Source: Rothia koreensis
GTDB lineage: Bacteria; Actinomycetota; Actinomycetes; Actinomycetales; Micrococcaceae
Direction of reading: 5' to 3'
DNA: 64,000 bases
NCBI RefSeq assembly: GCF_004136575.1
Contig: NZ_NOIQ01000004.1
Location: 56,439 to 120,438, forward strand
The position numbers and the translations under genes are program-made. How positions within the stretch are numbered: position 1 is the stretch's first letter; every line of letters starts with the position of its first letter. The notes under the pieces are model-generated. The model had not been told where the DNA came from and searched no databases. It was given only the letters and a program-made list of their open reading frames with translations. This document shows, one piece after another, positions 63,671 through 64,000 of the stretch.

Positions 63671-63915
63671 ACCGAATCAGGAAACCTCCTCCCAACAGAC
63701 GTCCGAGTGCCACGAATTCCGGCCTCTTTTCGCCGGTAAAGGGCACCGAATCGGGCAAGCGCCTCCGCATGATGTAGGCCGGCTCCTCAAAGGCCGTCCA
63801 ATTGCGCCGGTAACCGCCCCGCTATTGGGGAACCGCCTCCCAGCACATGAAGCCACCGCGTCGGGCCCGGACCGTTGCCGCCGGAAACCGCCACCGAATC
63901 TAGTAACCGCCTCCC
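63666..63915. repeat. Degenerate repeats with about 70-75 bp period
   Basis: Variants of (A)CGCCACCGAATC...AACCGCCTCCC begin near 63666, 63741, 63811 and 63885, spaced 75, 70 and 74 bp. The first overlaps the right arm of the 55-nt palindrome. No ORF with a credible start uses this stretch. The array may continue beyond the right edge of the window. Confidence 0.55.
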
Positions 63916-64000
63916 GATTGGGGCGCAGGAGAGCCGTCCGGGACGCGAGGCCATCAAATTCCGAGCCCCAAGCCCGCAGCACCCTCACGCCCAGCGGCCC

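Overview
The window is high-GC, densely coded DNA from a Gram-positive actinobacterium, most likely order Micrococcales and plausibly family Micrococcaceae. Supporting signs are the GC-rich third codon positions, many GTG starts and 4-bp start/stop overlaps, several apparently leaderless starts, a sortase with a non-LPXTG sorting signal, an AsnB-type asparagine synthetase and a tRNA gene without an encoded CCA. No rRNA, CRISPR array, plasmid origin or intact phage was seen. The family assignment is an inference from gene content only.

Left part (1-8.3 kb): a FUSC membrane protein coupled to a YhgE/Pip-like membrane protein that runs off the left edge, a helicase-like protein that appears to have lost its ATPase motifs, a membrane protein coupled to a cardiolipin synthase, and an uncharacterised helical protein. 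At 8.3 kb a tRNA-Lys is the integration site of a 6.4-kb island (8338-14800) bounded by a 43-bp direct repeat of the tRNA 3' end. The island carries a TetR regulator, a dehydrogenase fused to a carboxymuconolactone-decarboxylase domain, two HSL-family hydrolases, an SDR and a decayed IS1380-type transposase. No integrase was found.

Middle (14.9-32 kb): a CPBP protease, a two-component system, asnB, then a probable C4 sugar-acid locus (IclR regulator, zinc dehydrogenase, KDG-permease-family transporter, otnK, DeoR regulator, otnC). Next come a PepSY lipoprotein, mgtE behind a proline-containing 21-codon leader ORF, a phosphoglycerol-transferase-like sulfatase and an ohrR/ohr peroxide module with a visible operator.

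32-48 kb: a lipoprotein hydrolase, an antigen I/II-like adhesin with its own adjacent sortase, an APC permease, small oxidative enzymes, and a nitrogen-catabolism cluster. In that cluster a FluG/NodGS-like amidohydrolase and glutamine-synthetase pair plus an M20 amidohydrolase form one operon. An RpiR regulator and an APC permease lie beside it, and the two promoters share a GTAA-N6-TTAC site. Nramp and HAD genes follow.

48.9-64 kb: two small secreted proteins, a TPP-riboswitch-controlled thiO-thiS-thiG-thiF operon with divergent thiE, a succinate-semialdehyde dehydrogenase, a TetR/YhgE-like pair with an overlapping operator-promoter, and an S-box-controlled ORF in which metF runs in frame into metE. 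The right end holds a small membrane protein, a candidate structured RNA and degenerate repeats, including the second copy of a 55-nt perfect palindrome also present at 28.3 kb.
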